Notes: a model not told the origin generated them from the sequence alone. A stretch of DNA of 64,000 nt from RPQJ01 sp963726665 (GCA_963726665.1 CAVSDW010000022.1:19389-83388), one strand, 5' to 3'. Counted from the stretch's first letter, positions 43,015 to 53,266 are shown. Made by a program: numbers and translations.

Positions 43015-43637
43015 AGCGTCGATTCCACATCGTCCTCGCAGGCGCGCTGCTCATGGCGAGCATGGCGATCCACGCGGAGACCCCGCCGGCCGGCGCGCAG
43101 GCCGTTCCCTGGAAGCAGCTCACGGCCGAGCAGCAGAAGGTGCTCGAGCCGATGCACCAGCGCTGGGATACGTTGCCCCCGGCGCGCCAGGCCGCGCTCG
43201 CGCGCGGCGCGGAGCGCTGGGAGACGATGACCCCCGAGCAGCGCGAGCAGGCGCGCAAGCGCTTCGAGCGCTGGCGCGAACTGCCGCCCGCAGAGCGAGA
43301 GCGGATGCGTGAGCGTTACCAGCAGTTCCGCAACCTGCCACCGGCGGAGCAGCAGCGACTGCGGCAGGCCTACCGGCGGTTCAACCAGCTGCCACCGTCC
43401 GAGCGGGAGCAGCTTCGCGAGCGTTGGCGGCAGATGACGCCCGAGGAGCGGGCGCGCCTGAAGGAACGCTGGAACGAGGTGACTCCCGAGCAGCGCCAGC
43501 GCGTGCGCGAGCAGTTGCAGAAGATGACGCCGGAGCAGCGTGAGCAGATGCGCGAAAAGCTGCGCCAGATGACGCCCGAGCAACGTGAGCAGTGGCTGGA
43601 CCAGGCGCAGAAGAAGGTCGAGGGGCAGGCGGGCTGA
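43011..43637 (+). CDS. DUF3106 periplasmic protein with tandem Met-Thr-Pro-Glu-Gln repeats
   Basis: 208 residues. Signal peptide (RRFHIVLAGALLMASMAIHA) followed by WKQLTAEQQKVLEPMHQRWD, the DUF3106 start. The remainder is a chain of about eight helical repeats of roughly 18 residues, each beginning LPPAERE or MTPEQRE and rich in Arg/Glu/Gln (for example MTPEQREQARKRFERWREL). Such repeats probably form an extended alpha-helical rod in the periplasm. ATG 43011 gives the signal peptide; the frame is continuous with the previous gene. Last gene of the sigma operon. Confidence 0.85.
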   Translation: MKRRFHIVLAGALLMASMAIHAETPPAGAQAVPWKQLTAEQQKVLEPMHQRWDTLPPARQAALARGAERWETMTPEQREQARKRFERWRELPPAERERMRERYQQFRNLPPAEQQRLRQAYRRFNQLPPSEREQLRERWRQMTPEERARLKERWNEVTPEQRQRVREQLQKMTPEQREQMREKLRQMTPEQREQWLDQAQKKVEGQAG

Positions 43638-43680
43638 GGCGCGCGCGGTCAGGTGCGCCAGTGGCCGGCGAGCAGGGCGC

Positions 43681-45524
43681 TCAGCCCGGCGTCGAGGTCA
43701 CTTGCAGAGCTTCGGCGGCGCGCGTGTCCGTGATTTTCAGCTTCGCAACTTTGTCCTTGAAGCGTGGGTCGCAGCGGATCGGGTCCATCATCGGCAGCAA
43801 CATGGACCAGGCGAGGTTGGTCGTGCTTCCGCTCTGTCCATGGATGTACTGGAGCGCCAGTTCCTGTTCGCCGAGTTGCACGAGGAGCACCGGAATGTCC
43901 CAGTCGGAAAACAGGTTCCCGCTTTCCGGATCGTTCCAGCTTCGGTCCGGGGTCGCGGCGAGCCTGCGCGCGAACGCCTTGCGATCGCCTTTGCCTTCCA
44001 GCGCGTCGAAGAGTTCGGCAACCTGCCGGTCGGTGCCTTTGCCCCAGTTCTTCGCCCACTGGTCGTAATACGGCCGTGCCTTGTCGAGTTTGCCGTCCAG
44101 CAGGTGCGCCGGCCCGATGTTGGACACACAGAGGATGGACTCCGGGCGCGTACTCGAGCGTCGGCTCGCAGGCGGCGATCGCGTCCGCATTGCGGCCGGC
44201 GATCATGAGCATGGACGAGTAATTGCTCGCGACGATCAGCGAGCGCGGGTCGAGCGCGGCCGCGCGCTCGAGCGAGGCGAGACTCTCCTCGCATCTTGCC
44301 CGTTACCATCAGCGTGGTTCCCAGCCACTGGTGGGCCGTGGCGAACGAGGGCTTCAGCGCGATGGCGCGCTTGAGCAGTGCGATCGCGGTTTCATAGTGC
44401 AGATCAGTGTTCTCGATATTGCCCAGCGCCGCGTAGGCCTCGGCAAGCGTCGGATCGAGCACCAGCGCCCGCTCGGCGGCCTCGCGAGCGCTCGCGTAGG
44501 CATCGTTATCCGAGATGCGCACCGTGTAATCGGGGATCACCGCATAACAGAGCGCCAGCCCGCCCCAGGCTTCCGCGAACTCCGGATCCGCCGCGATGGC
44601 CTGCTGGAACGAATTAATGGCTGCCCACAGCTGTTCGTCGCGGCGCACCTGCCAGAGCGCGAGACCACGAAGGTAGAGATCGTGCGCCTTCAGGTTCTTA
44701 GTGCCGCTGACCGAGGTTCCGGCCGCAGCGGCGCCCACCACGCGCACCTTCAACTCTTCGCCGATCGCCTTCGCGATCTCGTCCTGGATGGCGAAGATGT
44801 CCTTGAGCTCGCGGTCGTAGGTCTCCGACCAGACGTGAAACCCTGTCTGCGCGTCGATGAGCTGCGCCGTGATGCGCACCCGATCGGCCTGCTTGCGCAC
44901 GCTGCCCTCGAGCACCATGCGCACCTTGAGTTGCGCGGCAATCTGCTCCACGTCGCGCTTCTCGCCCTTGAACTGGAAGGACGAGGTGCGCGCGGCGACG
45001 CTCAAGTCCGGCACACGCGCGAGCACGTTCAGGATCTCCTCCGAGATGCCGTCGGAGAAGTACTCGTTGGCCGGGTCGCCGGACATGTTGACGAAGGGCA
45101 GTACGGCGATCGACCGGGCGGAGACGGCCGGGTGTGCGGCCGAGGTGACAGCTGTCGCCCCGGCGGGCAGCGCGGCGGGCGAGACTACGTGGCTCGCGTG
45201 GTCGTAGCGCCAGAAGATCCCGCCGCCCAGCAGGAACAGCAGCGAGATGATGACGAGTTCGGCCGCGGTGACCCGCTGCTGGCCCTTGTCGCCGTGGTAC
45301 CACGCCGTCACCAGCACGATCGGAAGGCCGATCAGCAACGTGAGCGTCGCCATCTGCTGGAGCTGGCGCGGCCAGTCGAAGGTAGCACTGACGTAGGCGA
45401 GGCCCTGCAGCAGGCCCCAGGCGCCCGCGGCATAGACGACGCCCCACTGCACCACCTTGCGGCGGCGCAGCTTGGCCAGCATACCCTCGTGGTCGTGCTC
45501 GGTCGGCGTGTCGCTTGCAGTCAC
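43681..45524 (-). CDS. TolB-like/TPR membrane protein (frameshifted)
   Basis: About 610 residues on repair. The N-terminus has a basic cytosolic start (MLAKLRRRKVVQWGVVYAAG), then two or three TM helices (TLTLLIGLPIVLVTAWY; ELVIISLLFLLGGGIFW). A periplasmic domain carries IAVLPFVNMSGDPANEYFSD ... GISEEILNVLARVPDLSVAA and LKVRMVLEGSVRKQADRVRI, the TolB-N/FlgO-like pattern often joined to adenylate cyclase or kinase domains. TPR repeats follow (LWAAINSFQQAIAADPEFAE). Breaks near 44297 and 44150 precede a final region (AHLLDGKLDKARPYYDQWAK) ending LQVTSTPG. No catalytic domain is visible. Convergent with the sigma operon. Confidence 0.8.
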
Positions 45525-45623
45525 GGCGAGAGTCTACCGCTAAGTGCGGCACCGGGAGACGGTTACATCAGTCGCAGGCGCCAGTAAGCCGTCAGCACTG
45601 GCCGGCCTGCGACGGCGCGTCGG

Positions 45624-47939
45624 TCAGGCGAGCCCCGGCGCGACATTCAATCGCTCGATCCGCACTCTGACGTGCTTGTGCCAGGGCGTGCCTGCGATCG
45701 GGTCGCGGTCGGCGGTGGCGGTGAGCTCGTTCAACGCCACGCCGCGACGCGCCACGGAACCGTCGGCCAGGTGGTATTCGATCCCATGGCCGTTTGGCAG
45801 CGAGACATGCCCTGGTTGGAGTTCGCTCGTGATCTCGATCTGCGCCTGGGCCGTACCGCGTCGTGTGGTCAGCCGGACCCAGTCCCCCTCGGTGAAGCCG
45901 AGGTCAGTGGCGTCCCGGGGGCTGATGCGCAGGGTGCCGAAGACTCCCTTCCGATGCCAGCCCGGATCGCGGATCGTCGTGTTGCTCGTGTCACTTCTCC
46001 TCTCACCCGCGGACAGGATGAAGGGATATGAGGGATCTTGCCGCAGACACACCCGTTTCGAGTTTCTCCAGCTCCGGCATGAGTTCGGGAATGTGGAGAT
46101 TGATTCGTTGCCCGGGCTGCCTGACTGCCTGCCAGCTTTCCGCGTACTCGCTGACGCGAAGACGACGCCGGAGGGCGAGCCGGTGATGGCCGCAAACAGC
46201 CTGTTGCCCGACTGCATGGCGGATCCGCCGAAACCTGCCCGCCGTGCGGCCCCGGGCTGCCGCCGCACATACATCTGGCAGACGCCCCAGAGCGACGCGG
46301 CAGCTTCCATGCCCGCGGGCAGACACGTTCCGAGCGTCCGGTACATCACCACTGGCGCGTATCGCGCCACCTTTCGGTCACGCCTCGATTTCCATGCGAA
46401 CGCCAGGGAAAACGCGCTCGGCCCCAGGCTTGCGGCGCGCCTCAGGAACCGATACTGGCGGTCGTCGAGTTCGCCCAGCGCCTCGACCAGGCGCGCATGG
46501 ATCTCGGCCTCGGCCAGCGTGCCGGTCCGCGGTTCGAAAAGGGGTTGCCTCAGGTGGAAGCCGTTGCGCGGGAACTCCAGATTGAAGAAGGTGGCCTCGG
46601 CTTTCTCGAACTGGCTCGTCGCCGGCAGAACATAGTCGGCTTGCGCGGCCGTCTCGGTCATCGCCACGTCGATGACGACGCTCAGGTCCAGTGCGCGGAT
46701 TGCCTGACGCATGCGTTGACTGTCCGCGAGCGAGTGCATCGGGTTCGCACTCTCGATGAGCATCGCGCGGAAGCGCTTCGGATGATCCGTCAGGATTTCT
46801 TCCGGGATCACGTTGCACGGCACCAGGCCCATGATGATCCTGGCGCCGGTCACCGGACTGCGGGAGCCGGCTGCTGGCGCCGCCGATGCGCTGCTCGTGG
46901 CCGCGGACCTGTCCCGGTTCGACTGCGAAAGCCCGAGCAATGGCACGAAGGCGTTGTTCGTCCCAGGCCGTGCGTAGTGGCCCGTCAGCAGCCACACGAG
47001 TCGATTGAGATAGCTGTTGAGCGTCGAGTGCAGGTTCATCTGCACGCCGAGGTCCTCGATCATCGAAACGCTCCTGGCGCGCGCGATCCGCTCGGCCGCC
47101 CGGCGCAGCAGCGCCTCGTCAACGCCGCAGGTTGCGGCGTAGGCTGTCACGGAAATTCGCTGCAAGGCATGGGCGACCGGTGTGAAGCCCGCAGTGTGCT
47201 CGTCGATCCACTGCCGGGCCACCAGGCCGTCCTGGACGATGATGGCTGCGAGGGCCGCCAGGCACCAGGCGTCGCTGCCGGGGCGAACAGCCAGGTGAAA
47301 ATCCGCCATCGCGGCGGTTTCGCTCCGCCGCGGGTCGATGACGATGAGAGCGCGCGCCGGATCGTTCTCGATCTCGCGCAGGATCACCCGGGTGCGCGCG
47401 AAGCCGTGCGACTGCCACGGATTCTTGCCGACGAACACGGCCACTTCGCAGTGCTCGAAATCACCATGGATACCCGAGCCCATCATCTTGCCCTGCACCC
47501 AGGCTTCGCCGGTCTTCTCCTGCGCCAACGCGTTGGACCGGTACTTCACGCTCAGCGCCTTGAGCGTGCTGTCCGCGTAGGTGGCGCCCAGATGGTTGCC
47601 CTGGCTGCCGCCGCCGTAGTAAAGAATGCTCTCGCCGCCGTGCCGCGCCCGGATGACGGAAAGTTTCTCCGCGATCTCTCGGATTGCGGTGGTCCAATCG
47701 ATGGTCTCGTAGCTCCCGTCCGGTCGCCTTCGCATCGGAGACTCCAGTCGGTCGGCACCGTTCTGGTAGTAGTCCATGCGCTGGGATTTCTCGCAGACGT
47801 AGCCCTGCGACATCGGATGGGCCTTGTCGCCCCGGATGCGGACGATTCGACGGCCCTCGACCTGAACCTCCAGGCCGCAGTTCAGCGAGCAGAGGATGCA
47901 GGCTGTCTTCCGCCACCCGGCGGATTGCGTAGCTGTCAT
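45624..47939 (-). CDS. Molybdopterin (bis-MGD) oxidoreductase, formate-dehydrogenase-like
   Basis: 771 residues, single open frame. N-terminal [4Fe-4S] ligands C-x2-C-x3-C...C are visible in TACILCSLNCGLEVQVEG and SQGYVCEK. MGD-binding segments include VFVGKNPWQSHGFARTRVIL, ALIVIDPRRSETAAMADFHL and MLIESANPMHSLADSQRMRQ, and a C-terminal beta-barrel domain holds PGHVSLPNGHGIEYHLADG. The usual Mo ligand (Cys/SeCys/Ser) is not obvious: the region reads ALAQEKTGEAWVQGKMMG. About residues 595-640 (46155-46040) read unlike protein. The alternate frame gives SEYAESWQAVRQPGQRINLH and IPELMPELEKLETG, so two compensating indels are likely. Divergent from the tetR gene with a shared operator. Substrate unknown. 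Confidence 0.85.
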   Translation of the reverse strand: MTATQSAGWRKTACILCSLNCGLEVQVEGRRIVRIRGDKAHPMSQGYVCEKSQRMDYYQNGADRLESPMRRRPDGSYETIDWTTAIREIAEKLSVIRARHGGESILYYGGGSQGNHLGATYADSTLKALSVKYRSNALAQEKTGEAWVQGKMMGSGIHGDFEHCEVAVFVGKNPWQSHGFARTRVILREIENDPARALIVIDPRRSETAAMADFHLAVRPGSDAWCLAALAAIIVQDGLVARQWIDEHTAGFTPVAHALQRISVTAYAATCGVDEALLRRAAERIARARSVSMIEDLGVQMNLHSTLNSYLNRLVWLLTGHYARPGTNNAFVPLLGLSQSNRDRSAATSSASAAPAAGSRSPVTGARIIMGLVPCNVIPEEILTDHPKRFRAMLIESANPMHSLADSQRMRQAIRALDLSVVIDVAMTETAAQADYVLPATSQFEKAEATFFNLEFPRNGFHLRQPLFEPRTGTLAEAEIHARLVEALGELDDRQYRFLRRAASLGPSAFSLAFAWKSRRDRKVARYAPVVMYRTLGTCLPAGMEAAASLWGVCQMYVRRQPGAARRAGFGGSAMQSGNRLFAAITGSPSGVVFASASTRKAGRQSGSPGNESISTFPNSCRSWRNSKRVCLRQDPSYPFILSAGERRSDTSNTTIRDPGWHRKGVFGTLRISPRDATDLGFTEGDWVRLTTRRGTAQAQIEITSELQPGHVSLPNGHGIEYHLADGSVARRGVALNELTATADRDPIAGTPWHKHVRVRIERLNVAPGLA

Positions 47940-47980
47940 TCCGAACCTCCGCGAGTCGCAGCCGCGCAGGATGCATTGCG

Positions 47981-47997
47981 GATAACGATCGTTACCC
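47981..47997. promoter_or_regulatory. Palindromic operator of the TetR regulator
   Basis: TAACGATCGTTA at 47983-47994 is a perfect 12-bp palindrome; with the flanking bases G47981 and C47996 only one pair mismatches. It lies between the divergent oxidoreductase and tetR genes and directly upstream of a -10 element, a position where a bound TetR protein would block transcription in both directions. Confidence 0.7.
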
Positions 47998-48003
47998 TAT
48001 AAT
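47998..48003 (+). promoter_or_regulatory. -10 promoter element of tetR
   Basis: A perfect TATAAT hexamer, 44 nt before the tetR ATG and immediately after the palindromic operator, which would occupy the spacer between -35 and -10. The -35 was not clear. Confidence 0.55.
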
Positions 48004-48047
48004 CTGACTTCCAGATCGTCAAGCACATTCGCTCGCCGGGACCTGTC

Positions 48048-48671
48048 ATGCGCTACCCGAGGGAACACAAGAACCAGGCTCGCCAGCGCCTCCTCGACAT
48101 TGGCGGCGGCCATGTCAAGAAGCATGGCTTCAGCGGGAGCGGCATGGACGCCATCGCTGCGGCAGCCGGCGTCACCACGGGTTCGATTTACAAGCACTTC
48201 GCCGGCAAGTCGGACCTGTTTCGCGCGGTGATAGCAAGCGAGCTGCAGCATACGGCATCGCGGTACTCGGCCATCGACCCCGACGACCCGCCGGCGGTGG
48301 CGAAATCCCTGGCTCGATACCTGGGCATTTACCACGTCAGGCATCCCGAGCGCGGCTGCCCGTTGCCCTCGCTGACGCCGGAGGTGGCCCGGGCCGACGA
48401 ATCCGTGCGCGCGACCTTCCAGGCAGGCGTGCTGGACGTCCACGCCATCGTGGCGCGGTTTGCCGGTTCGAGCGACAAGGCGTGGGCACTGCTTGCGCAG
48501 AACGTCGGGGCAGTCATGATCGCCCGGGCTCTGCTCGACGACGGGGTGCAGCGGGAACTCCTGGCCGCGTTGAGACGGGAAGGCGAAGCGCTGCTCGACC
48601 GGCCGGCGAGCGCCGCACCCAGCCAGGTGAAGTCGGCCTCGATGAGCCGATCGGCGAAGGACACCGCATGA
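48048..48671 (+). CDS. TetR/AcrR-family transcriptional regulator
   Basis: 207-residue repressor. N-terminal helix-turn-helix: ARQRLLDIGGGHVKKHGFSG, MDAIAAAAGVTTGSIYKHFA, GKSDLFRAVIASELQH. The C-terminal ligand-binding part is family-typical (RGCPLPSLTPEVARADESVR, then a helix with AWALLAQNVGAVMIARALLD). It probably binds the palindrome at 47981-47997 and controls itself and the divergent oxidoreductase. Its stop overlaps the SDR start (ATGA), so tetR, SDR and the isomerase gene form one transcript. Confidence 0.92.
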   Translation: MRYPREHKNQARQRLLDIGGGHVKKHGFSGSGMDAIAAAAGVTTGSIYKHFAGKSDLFRAVIASELQHTASRYSAIDPDDPPAVAKSLARYLGIYHVRHPERGCPLPSLTPEVARADESVRATFQAGVLDVHAIVARFAGSSDKAWALLAQNVGAVMIARALLDDGVQRELLAALRREGEALLDRPASAAPSQVKSASMSRSAKDTA

Positions 48672-49397
48672 ACGACGGGAAAGCCATCCTGGTGATCGGG
48701 GCCGGGGATGCAACAGGGGGAGCCATCGCACGGCGCTTCGCCCGGGAGGGCTACGTCGCCTGCATGACCCGACGCAACGCCGACAAGCTGCAGGCACTCG
48801 TGCGATGAGATTCGCGCTGCCGGGGGCGAGGCGCATGGCTTCGCGTCTGACGCCCGCAAAGAGGAACAGGTCGCCGAGCTGGTGGAGCGCATCGAATCCG
48901 GAATCGGTCCGATCGACGTTCTCGTGTTCAACATCGGCGCGAACGTACCCAGCAGCATCCTGGACGAGACCGCCCGGAGGTACTTCAAGGTCTGGGAAAT
49001 GGCCTGTTTTGCAGGATTCCTGACGGGCCAGGCGGTGGCCAGGCGGATGGTGCCTCGCAAGCGGGGCACGATCATCTTCACGGGGGCTACGGCAGCCTTG
49101 CGGGGCGCGGCGAATTTTGCCGCGTTTGCCACGGCCAAGCATGGCCTGAGGGCGCTCGCGCAGAGCATGGCGCGCGAACTCGGGCCCATGAACATACACG
49201 TCGCGCACGTCGTCATCGACGGCGCCATCGATACCGCATTCATCCGGGACAACTTCCCGGCCAAGTACGCGGAAAAGGCACAGGATGGCATCCTGTCGCC
49301 CGAACACATCGCGGACTCGTACTGGTACCTGCACAGCCAGCCACGCGATGCGTGGACGTTCGAACTCGACCTGCGCCCGTGGATGGAGCGCTGGTGA
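48668..49397 (+). CDS. Short-chain dehydrogenase-like protein, atypical active site (one frameshift)
   Basis: About 243 residues. Rossmann start AILVIGAGDATGGAIARRFA with Gly-rich NAD(P) loop. The frame breaks at about 48805 (one base missing) and resumes as IRAAGGEAHGFASDARKEEQ, VAELVERIESGIGPIDVLVF, NIGANVPSSILDE. In the catalytic region (IIFTGATAALRGAANFAAFA then TAKHGLRALAQ) the usual Y-x3-K reads F-A-T-A-K, so the catalytic Tyr appears replaced by Phe. An ending with MNIHVAHVVIDGAIDTAFIR is familiar from a subgroup of SDRs. ATG 48668 overlaps the tetR stop. Reaction unknown. Confidence 0.85.
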
Positions 49398-49437
49398 GCA
49401 TGAGCCGCGACGCTGCACGACGACTGGAGGCGGATTC

Positions 49438-50037
49438 ATGATCGGCAGAACGGTTGAGTTCTTCTTTGATTTCGGCAGCCCGACGGCCTACCTCGCATGG
49501 ACGCAACTGCCGGCAATGTGCACGGCAGCCGGGGCCACACTCGTCTACAGGCCGATGTTGCTCGGCGGCGTCTTCCAGGCGACGGGGAATGCGTCGCCGG
49601 TGACCGTCCCCGCCAAGGGCAGGTACATGCTTGTCGACATGGAGCGTTTTGCCCGTCGCTACGGCATACCCATGCGATTCAACCCTCACTTCCCGATCAA
49701 CACGCTGGCCATGATGCGCGGTGCGGTGGGCGTGCAGATGCGACAGCCAGGGCGTTTCGCGGACTACGTGACGGCGATGTTCAAAGCGATGTGGGTCGAG
49801 GGGCTCAACATGAGCGATCCACTGGTCGTCGCCGGGGCGCTTGAATGCGCAGGTTTCGACGCGCAGGCAATGCTCGCAATGACGACCGACCCGGCAGTCA
49901 AGGACGGCCTGAAGACCGCTACCGAGGAGGCGGTACGCCGCGGCGCTTTCGGCGCGCCGACGATGTTCGTCGGCGATCAGATGTTCTTCGGTCAGGACCG
50001 CCTCGATTTCGTCCGCGAGGCGCTCGCGGCGGCGTGA
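49438..50037 (+). CDS. 2-hydroxychromene-2-carboxylate isomerase-like (DsbA-fold) protein
   Basis: 199-residue thioredoxin-fold protein of the HCCA isomerase/kappa-GST group. The start RTVEFFFDFGSPTAYLAWTQ has Ser14 in place of a redox Cys, as in NahD-type isomerases. Conserved PHFPINTLAMMRGAVGVQM and the end GAFGAPTMFVGDQMFFGQDR support it. In naphthalene degradation such enzymes isomerise a ring-cleavage product with glutathione; here the substrate is unknown, but the SDR, TetR and molybdoenzyme neighbours point to a catabolic set. ATG 49438 starts the conserved domain. Confidence 0.9.
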   Translation: MIGRTVEFFFDFGSPTAYLAWTQLPAMCTAAGATLVYRPMLLGGVFQATGNASPVTVPAKGRYMLVDMERFARRYGIPMRFNPHFPINTLAMMRGAVGVQMRQPGRFADYVTAMFKAMWVEGLNMSDPLVVAGALECAGFDAQAMLAMTTDPAVKDGLKTATEEAVRRGAFGAPTMFVGDQMFFGQDRLDFVREALAAA

Positions 50038-50101
50038 TACGCGGCCTGGTCGCAGCCGGGGCCGCGGGGCGGTCGCCCCGCTCTGTCACGCAACTTCCTG
50101 A

Positions 50102-51512
50102 TCAGCTCTTCAAGGCGACCAGCACCTCGTCGAGCATCTTCTTCGCGTCGCCGAACAGCATCCGGTTGTTCTCCTTGTAGAACAGCGGATTGTCGACGCC
50201 GGCATAGCCCGAGGCCATCGAGCGCTTCATCACGATCGAGGTCTTCGCCTTCCACACCTGCAGCACCGGCATTCCGGCGATCGGGCTCGTCGGGTCGTCC
50301 TCGGCCGCGGGGTTCACGATGTCGTTGGCGCCGATCACCATCGAGACGTCGGTAGTCCGGGAAGTCGTCGTTCAGCTCGTCCATCTCGAACACGATGTCG
50401 TAGGGCACCTTGGCCTCGGCGAGCAGCACGTTCATGTGCCCCGGCATGCGGCCCGCGACCGGATGGATGCCGAAGCGTACGTTCACGCCCTTCTCGCGCA
50501 GCAGCTTGGTGATGTCGTTCACCGTGTGCTGGGCCTGGGCGACGGCCATGCCGTAGCCCGGCACGATGATCACGCTCTTGGCCTCGCGCAGCAGCTCCGC
50601 GGTCTCGACCGCGCTGATCGGCGTCACTTCACCTGCCGGCTCGGCGCCCGCAGCGGCCGGGGCCGTGCCACCGCCCGTACCGAAGCCGCCCGCGATGACG
50701 CTGATGAAGTTGCGATTCATCGCGCGGCACATGATGTAGGACAGGATCGCGCCCGAGGAGCCGACCAGCGCGCCGGTGACGATCAGCAGATCGTTGGACA
50801 GCATGAAGCCGGTGGCCGCCGCAGCCCAGCCCGAGTAGCTGTTCAGCATGGACACCACGACCGGCATGTCCGCGCCGCCGATCGCCATCACCATGTGGAT
50901 TCCGAAGAGCAGCGCGATCGCAGTCATCACGGCGAGCGGCATCAGCCCGGAGTTGATGTCGTGTGCCTGCAGGAACGCCATGCCGAACCACAGCACGCCG
51001 AGCAGCCCGGCGAGATTCAGCCAGTGTCGCGCCGGCAGCAGCATCGGCTTGCCGCCGATCTTGCCGGACAGCTTGCCGAAGGCGATCACCGAACCCGAGA
51101 ACGTGACGGCGCCGATGAGGATGCCGAGGTAGATCTCGACTTCGTGGATGGTCTTCTCGGCGCCTTCGAAGGCGATCGAGGTGTCGACGTAGCTCGCGTA
51201 GCCGACGAGGCACGCGGCGAGACCCACGAGGCTGTGCATGATCGCGACCAGCTCGGGCATCTGGGTCATCTGCACCTTGCGTGCCGCGTACAGGCCGACG
51301 GTGCCGCCGATGGCCAGCGACCCGACGATCCAGGGCAGGCCCGCAGTCGTGACTCGCGGGCCGAACACGGTCGCGAGCACGGCAATCGTCATGCCGATGA
51401 TGCCGAACAGGTTGCCGCGCCGCGAGGTCTCGGGATTCGAGAGACCGCCCAGGCTCAGGATGAACAGGATGGAGGCGCCGATGTAGGCGATGGTGGCGAG
51501 ATTTGCGGTCAT
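50102..51512 (-). CDS. pntB: NAD(P) transhydrogenase subunit beta PntB (one frameshift)
   Basis: About 470-residue subunit with the proton channel and NADP-binding domain. TM helices start in ANLATIAYIGASILFILSLG and include RGNLFGIIGMTIAVLATVFG. The NADP domain shows VIIVPGYGMAVAQAQHTVND, RFGIHPVAGRMPGHMNVLLA and AKVPYDIVFEMDELNDDFP. Near 50353 the frame breaks and resumes as VSMVIGANDIVNPAAEDDPT, ending LDEVLVALKS. Couples hydride transfer NADH to NADP+ with proton flow. Starts 10-13 nt after pntA on the same strand. Confidence 0.92.
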
Positions 51513-51524
51513 GCTGGCGCTCTC

Positions 51525-53118
51525 CTACTTGCGGAACATCGCGAGCATGCGACGCGTGACGGCGAAGCCGCCGAACATGTTGACTGCGGTGAGCGTGAGC
51601 GCGAGCACCGCGAGGCCCAGGATCAGCGCGTCGGGCCGCCCCTCCGTCGCTGCAACGAGCGGCGGTGCCACCTGGATCAGCGCGCCGACCGCGATGATGC
51701 TCGAGATCGCGTTGGTGACGCTCATGAGCGGCGTGTGCAGCGCGGGCGTGACGTTCCAGATCACCATGTAGCCGATGAAGCAGGCCAGCACGAACACCGT
51801 GAAGTGCGCGAGGAACGAGGCCGGGGCGAAGGCGCCGACCAGCAGGAAGAGCAGGGCGCCCACTCCGAAAGTGACGGCAAGGCTCCTGTTCGACGCGGGC
51901 TCGCCGGCGCCATGGCCGTGGCCCGATTTCTTCGCGGGCGTGGCTGCTGCGGCGGGCTTCGCCTGTGGAGGCGCGGCCGGCAACTTCGGCGCGGGTGGCG
52001 GCCAGGTGACGGCGCCCTCCTTGATGACGGTCAGGCCGCGGATCGCGTCATCGTCCATGTTGACGTTGATGACGCCGTCCTTGGTCTTGCAGAGCTCCTC
52101 GGTCACGCGAAACAGGTTGGTCGAGTACAGGGTCGAGGCCTGCTTGGCGAGACGGCTGACGAGATCCGTGTAGCCGATGATGGTGACGCCGTGGCGGACC
52201 ACGGCCTCGCCGGGAACGGTGAGTTCGCAGTTGCCGCCCTGCTCACCCGCCATGTCGACGATGACGCTGCCCGGCTTCATGCTCTTCACCATCTCGGCGG
52301 TGATGAGTTTCGGCGCCGGCTTGCCCGGGATCAGCGCGGTCGTGATGATGATGTCCGCGTCCTTGGCCTGCTTGGCGTACATCTCGCGCTGGGCCTGCTG
52401 GAAGCCCTCGCTCATCACCTTCGCGTAGCCGCCGCCGCCGGAGCCTTCTTCCTCGTAGTCGACCTTGACGAATTCGCCACCCAGCGACACGACCTGGTCG
52501 GCGACCTCGGCGCGCGTGTCGTTGGCGCGCACGATGGCGCCCAGGTTGGCGGCCGTGCCGATGGCGGCCAGGCCCGCGACACCGGCACCGGCCACGAAGA
52601 CCTTGGCCGGCGGAATCTTGCCTGCGGCCGTGACCTGGCCGTTGAAGAAGCGGCCGAAGGCATTGGCGGCCTCGATCACGGCGCGGTAACCGCTGATGCT
52701 GGCCATGGAGGTGAGCGCGTCCATCTTCTGGGCGCGGGAGAGCTGGCGCGGCAGGGAATCGATGGCCAGCACGGTGAGCTTGGCGTTTGCGAGCTCACGC
52801 ATGAGCTCGGGGTTCTGGGCCGGCCAGATGAAGCTGACGAGCGTGCTGCCCGGCTTCATGAGCGCGATTTCCGCAGGGGTCGGGGCCCGGACCTTGAAGA
52901 CGATGTCGGAGCCGCGCCAGGAGTTCTGCGGCACTCCCCGCGATCCGGGCGCCGGCAGCCTGGTAGGTGTCGTCGCCGAAATTGGCCGCCGCCCCGGCGC
53001 CGGTCTCGATGCTGACGGCGAAACCGAGCTTGATCAGCTTTTCGACCACGTCGGGAACCGCGGCGACACGTTTTTCGCCCGCAAAAGTCTCGCGTGGCAC
53101 TCCGATCGTTAGCGACAT
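51525..53118 (-). CDS. pntA: NAD(P) transhydrogenase subunit alpha PntA (one frameshift)
   Basis: About 530 residues, with both the NAD-binding domain and the C-terminal membrane part in one chain, as in E. coli PntA. N-terminus MSLTIGVPRETFAGEKRVAA, VPDVVEKLIKLGFAVSIETG; a break near 52930 rejoins the main frame at SDIVFKVRAPTPAEIALMKP. The NAD site includes KVFVAGAGVAGLAAIGTAAN. An Ala/Pro/His linker (PAKKSGHGHGAGEP) leads to three or four TM helices (FTVFVLACFIGYMVIWNVTP). It makes NADPH from NADH with PntB. Confidence 0.92.
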
Positions 53119-53266
53119 GATGACCTCGTCGATGCGTGGGGAGGCGCAAGCTCCCGGTAGCCCGGACAGGGAAGACCTAAGGTGCCGCCGTGCCGGGAAT
53201 TTCTGGCGTTTCTGCGATCTGGCAGGGGGTTGGATTATTGCACAGCAGTAACGTATCTTTCAGCCC

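Noticed and set aside
43120..43637. Tandem DNA repeat or CRISPR-like array in the DUF3106 gene
   Set aside because: The periodicity is a protein repeat with variable codons, not conserved DNA repeats with spacers.
50319..53015. 898-codon forward frame opposite pntAB
   Set aside because: Antisense shadow rich in Arg, Asp and His; pntAB are unmistakable on the other strand.
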